Origin: Marasmius tenuissimus
Taxonomy: Eukaryota; Basidiomycota; Agaricomycetes; Agaricales; Marasmiaceae
Assembly: GCA_029532415.1 (NCBI GenBank)
Contig: JAQOTA010000050.1
Span: 5,580,001 to 5,644,000, forward strand
Length of the DNA stretch: 64,000 bases
Direction of reading: 5' to 3'
Positions 59,890-64,000 of the stretch are shown in pieces (the stretch's first letter is position 1; every line of letters starts with the position of its first letter). A program made the position numbers and the translations under genes. A model generated the notes under the pieces. That model made no database searches. It had not been told where the DNA came from and worked only from the letters and a program-made list of their open reading frames with translations.

Positions 59890-60572
59890 GTTACATATTT
59901 GTTACGAGTATATTCGCTCTTATTCCATGGAACTGTACTAGATCTTTATATAAGTACTTATTGTCGTGTAGTTCGATCTGTGTTTTTGTAACTGGATAGT
60001 TGTGTGCCCCCTCGGGGCCAGCTTTGACCGACGGTGTGGTTATTTTTGCTCTTGGTTCTGTAGCTTGGTAAGATACTTAGGGCTGCAAACTTTTACACGC
60101 GTGAGCTTTCACTACCCTGCATCAGATTGCTCAGGAACTCGTTCGGTGTTCGGATTCTCATACGAAGCACGAGACCGTTCCAAATCGACCATATGACCAT
60201 ATGGGGGAACGCACGGACCAGGTGGGGGACCCCACAGTTCCGTCCCCGACGTCGCGACTTAGGATTCTTTCTCTCTTTCTCTCTCTCTCTCCTTCCCCTC
60301 TATGGCCGTGGTTCTGCTCTCATGTTCTCGGCAAAATTTGTTCGCTCACACAAGTCGCTCTTCTTGACTGGCACCCCGAGTACCAGCCGTTGACACCTTT
60401 ATCCGCTACTTGAATGTCCCGAGTCGGCGAGTCTAAGCACGTTCTATTGTTTCTCGGATTCTATGGGGGCCTTTTGATTAAAGGTCCAATCACACGGATG
60501 AACCCGCGTATATCAAACGAGTATCTTTTATCTTGTGGGCCCAGCAAGAGATTTTCGATTTCTACTTCCATC
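59890..60572. other. SIN3 3' region and hydrolase upstream region
   Basis: No supported gene. A plus-strand frame from 60414 runs into the hydrolase frame, so an N-terminally extended start (ATG at 60414) is possible, but that extension looks like untranslated leader. A pyrimidine tract of CTCTCTCT type lies at about 60265-60300. Confidence 0.45.
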
Positions 60573-61718
60573 ATGAACGGTTCTGCAGTCTCCCACCAAT
60601 CTAAAGGCCGATTCGTCACACTCAAATCCAAGGATCAGACTGAGATCTTCGCAGAAGCTCGGGGGGACGCTTCCAAACCCGCCGTAGTATTCATTCATGG
60701 GTTCTCGATGTCCTTGATTGTTTGGGATACGATTTTCGACGACGCCAAGTGGGTGGAGCAGTTCTACCTGGTGAGTCTTTTTTCTTCTGCTTCGTGGTGA
60801 TTCGTCTTTTTCTGATCTTTCGATCGGTACAACTTTGCATGGGAACTTTTTCGTAGGTGCGGTACGATGTCCGAGGTCATGGACACAGCGGGAAGCCGAC
60901 GGACGATGCATCGTGGGCATCAGAAAGACTCGCTGAAGATTTTTTTGCGGTTGCCGAACATTACAAGCTCACTAAGCCTTTTGTTGTCGGATGGTGCGAT
61001 ACTTCGTGACAATAATAAGCACGGCATTCAGTGTCTGACTATCTATCGATGCCGCTCATAGGAGTTTGGGAGGTACGTGGATGGGTGGATTCTATTGATA
61101 TCAAATCGACCGAATCGAATCGAAATATTAGGAACTTACATCACCGACATTTTGGCCGCCAAACCCCCTACGTACCTATCTGGCATCGTGTATATCAACG
61201 CTGTGCCCGCCATGGGCGCAATAATGGCATCTTGTGGAACAGGTGCGCCTTGTGCATCTGCCTCAAAATATCTTCTCGTTCGCTGTTGACTCATATTCCA
61301 CGCAGCACAAGTTCTAGCAACTCTTCCATCCTTGATGCAGTTCGAAAACGTGAACGCCTTCCAGGAGAACGCAATTAGATTTGTTTCATTGATTGCCGCC
61401 AGAATGCCTTATCGTCTCCATCTTGCTTGTCTCGGTGGCTTCCTCGCCCAGCCCAGAGCTGTTACCATCGCCCTGTTGTCAAGAACACATGATACCAATG
61501 GTCTTTTGAAAGCCGGGAAAGAGGCAAATCTTCCGCTTCTGGTCATCATCGGCGAGAAAGATGAGGCTATAAATTGGGAAGGAACCATGAGCGCAGTCGA
61601 AGGGTGGAAGGACTTGAAAGTGGTGAGGTATGCCGATGGCGACCACATGCCCTGGTTGGCCCATCCCGACCAGCTCAGGGACGAGATCTCGGATTGGATA
61701 AAAACGAAAGTAAATTAG
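60573..61718 (+). CDS. Alpha/beta hydrolase
   Basis: Model: join(60573..60770, 60857..60993, 61062..61072, 61132..61242, 61306..61718), 289 residues. The oxyanion-hole region is VVFIHGFSMSLIVWD (about 38-52), then RYDVRGHGHSGKP. The nucleophile elbow GWSLGG has Ser113; it is encoded across an 11 nt exon (61062-61072) that supplies W-S-L-G. The acid is probably the Asp in GEKDEAI (about 239) and the base the His of DGDHMPWLAHP (about 266-272). This is the usual single-domain alpha/beta hydrolase length. The substrate is not predictable. Without the tiny exon the catalytic serine would be lost, so the model is well constrained. Confidence 0.85.
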
Positions 61719-63140
61719 TGTAACATGCTTATAGCTTGACCCCCTTTTGAATGGCCTTTTCTACGCCTCAGCTATGGTTTGTTCATAGATGAAGCCTTGG
61801 AGTTTGAGTCGAGATTATCTCCATTGCCTGCCGAGGCGCTAGAACTCCGGCCTTTGCTCGGTAACTCCCGCTCGGTAACCTCCCTGGAAGCCTCTGTGAT
61901 GGGTACTTCGCGCGTTAATCGCACCTGGCCATGCCAGATATGCTTGTCTTTAGGTTATCAGCCTTTCAACCTTCGAGGCTTAGATTGATCATTACGTCGG
62001 GCCAGGACCAATCTATTGAAATGTGCCCATGGAGATCGACCCTTGAGTACACTTCCAAGTCACTTGCCCAGTGGGACTCCAGTACTGTCATAGTCTGTGA
62101 GACGTCTGTCCTCTTTTGGTTTCTCGACCCCAATACATATCATCAGTGACCAGTCTAGACGTACGAGTGCAGGCGTATCTAAGACGTAAAAGCATGACAG
62201 GCATCAATCGATATATCATTTCCCAATCTAAATCAAAACATACGGGCAAACAGGAGGTAGCACGTCGGGATGGCGAGTTCCAGTGGCGCGAGCCTGGGGA
62301 TTCTACCAAGCAAACATGTTCCAAAATGTATGGCTTTACGACTAAGTGGCTCCAAAGTCCCAGAATCCAGGTGAAAATTTATGACACCCTTCCGGATTCG
62401 CAGTACATCCGTTCAACCGGAATGGGAAGATCGTATAGGAAGACCCTGCTCCCATGACATTGAAACGACTCGTTTAGCGCCTCCATGGGAGCGTCGAACT
62501 TCCGAGAACGGTACCACACCCCCCTCGACCAGTCCTGGGAACCCTTGCCGCCCGAAGAATGAAGCGACAAGTATAGCATCTCTCTGGCGAGGGTGGGTGC
62601 ACTCTCTGTATCAGATGGTAGGAGAGCACATTACACAATAGCCACTCCATGAAGTATGGGTTATTCTTGTCATTTGTATGCCCAGATGATTCGTATCTGG
62701 CCTGCTCGAAATCAGATAATAGTCATCCCTTGACCACTCGTGCAGAAAGGTCCCGACTGCGGCACGCGTTCCAGAATTCCGGGTCGAGAGAAAACCGGAG
62801 ACCTTCTCATCCTGATGACGTGCAGAGACTTCAAGGTGCATGTTCTCCCGTGAAGGTTTACAGCTCAAAAATAATACCATTGCTGTTGCCCCAGAGTATT
62901 TTAAGGTATCTCCAACGCAGCGGTGGAGTTGTCGATTAGCGCAAGTCAAGATAGTACACCTTATGGATACATAGTAGTGGTCCAAAGTAGCAGTGACGCA
63001 ACCCCAGCAAGTCCAATTTGAATAGAGACGTCCCAGTTCAATTGAATCTTGAACAAGTTTGAACCTAGGAAATCTCCGGAAAAAGTCAGACAGGGACGGT
63101 GGGGTAGAGAGAAGAAAGGGCTCACACAATAACAATCCCG
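61719..63140. other. Intergenic, no supported gene
   Basis: Open frames occur on both strands (for example 62116-62457 plus and 62611-63174 minus), but none has splice-consistent neighbours, recognisable motifs or a copy elsewhere in the window. The 62611-63174 frame overlaps the end of the next gene on the same strand in a different frame. Confidence 0.4.
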
Positions 63141-63935
63141 TCAAACACCATACTTCCGTTTTATTGCTGACCACCCTTGCAGAGCCGACTTATTCCGAGT
63201 AACAAAGAGGTTCATGTCATTTTCTGGGACCCTGTTGATGTCGACCCGATTCCAGTGTCGAGACAAAGCGTATATGATGTCACGAGCATCTCGCTCGGAG
63301 CCAGCTCTAGAATAAGATTTAAAATCAAGAGAGACTAGGGATGCGAAGCAGCTGCCCACATCATCCAGGACTTTAGTTTGGCTCGAACAAACTCCGAAAT
63401 GGTCAGAAAAGGTACCCCTTGAACCCTCATGATAGTGGTGGCGTCAAGACGTCTTGGGCCGGCTTCGCCTGCTGGAAGTACCTCAATCTGTTTCCAGGTC
63501 GCGTGAGCAAGAATGTATTGGAGAGCAGCAGATGAGACGTACCTCAATAGATGGTATCAGTGAGCGATAGGAGACGTAAAGCCTGATGATTGCATGTGAG
63601 TCCTGAGGTCATATCCCGAGCGCTAGACGGGAGCATAATCACCGATTCGTCCAAGGGGAATGTATGACCGTAAAGGTTTCGCTACCCGCGACTGAGTCAC
63701 GCACTCTGCGAAAGGGATGAGCTTGACCCTGACCACCTTCGACGATACAAAAAATCTCCTAGTAAACGTCAGCTCGGGGTTTCGAGCATAGAACTAGACA
63801 ACGCACGTCGCTTTGAGGGAGGTTTGCGAGTACCGATGTCAACACGCTTCCATGGAATGCATGTGCAACATTGGTGGCTATCAAGAGCCTCGAGAGGGCT
63901 CCAGCCGCTTCCAAAAGCCTTCGAGTCTCCGACAT
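63141..63935 (-). CDS. Nucleotidyltransferase-fold-like protein of unknown function
   Basis: Model: complement(join(63141..63306, 63360..63487, 63543..63582, 63643..63758, 63807..63935)), 192 residues, five exons, GT-AG introns, all phases closing. The N-terminal helix leads to VAHAFHGSVLTSVLANLPQS (about 23-42) and DEIFCIVEGG. Then come LIPSIEIEVLPAGEAGPRRL (about 89-108) and GVPFLTISEFVRAKLKSWM, and the C-terminal part has RDARDIIYALSRHWNRVDIN. A His-containing helix with Gly, then alternating acidic strand residues and a helical C-terminal half with a RDARDI motif, is the layout of small nucleotidyltransferase-fold proteins; that assignment is my inference. I remember a widespread agaricomycete family of this form. 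The start at 63935 is the first in-frame ATG seen before the window edge. Confidence 0.65.
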
Positions 63936-64000
63936 TGAGCTAAAGGTCTCTGGCGCGGTTCATGTCGTGGAAAAGGGGGGAAAGTTGATGGTCATATAGA

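Noticed and set aside
60414..60572. N-terminal extension of the hydrolase
   Set aside because: The extra residues show no targeting signal and the ATG at 60573 is followed directly by the normal family start; kept only as a possibility.

Overview
The window is nuclear DNA of a basidiomycete fungus, most likely an agaricomycete. Genes are split by many 45-80 bp GT-AG introns, with a few GC-AG introns. Histone H4 and SIN3 are clearly fungal, and several lineage-restricted protein families resemble ones I recall from agaricomycetes (memory, not searched). No rRNA, tRNA or CRISPR array was recognised.

The left part (about 1-9.7 kb) is a scrambled segmental duplication of two genes. Gene A is an unknown fungal protein, broken here by a 407 bp MITE with a 10 bp target duplication. 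The GT gene is a type II membrane protein resembling protein O-fucosyltransferases. The order is A1(+), GT1(+), A2 fragment(+), GT2(-), A3 fragment(+), GT3 fragment(-). GT1 and GT2 are convergent and both look intact. A second MITE with TA ends lies between GT1 and A2.

The middle (about 10.4-53 kb) is an array of a ten-exon family that I call F. F proteins start with a short GGxF-type segment, continue with a conserved core of unknown function and end in a variable tail. Copies are F0 (degenerate, internally deleted), F1 (fused in frame to part of a second copy), F1b (3' half only), F2 and F3 (both complete, starts 10.92 kb apart) and F4 (a divergent subfamily shared with F1b). Between them lie duplicated, decayed modules with remnants of other unknown genes. 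A 3.4 kb element with long terminal inverted repeats separates F1 from F1b. It carries a T5orf172/GIY-YIG-type gene with a lysine-rich tail and a divergently transcribed basic protein gene. This element is the best candidate here for an undescribed system.

The right part (about 53.2-64 kb) is ordinary gene-dense chromosome: a small unknown gene(-), histone H4(+), the SIN3 corepressor(+), an alpha/beta hydrolase with an 11 nt exon(+), and a complete five-exon gene resembling nucleotidyltransferase-fold proteins(-). The border between the repeat-rich array and these housekeeping genes is sharp. Exon coordinates were worked out by hand from splice signals, reading frame and comparison between copies, and have no transcript support.
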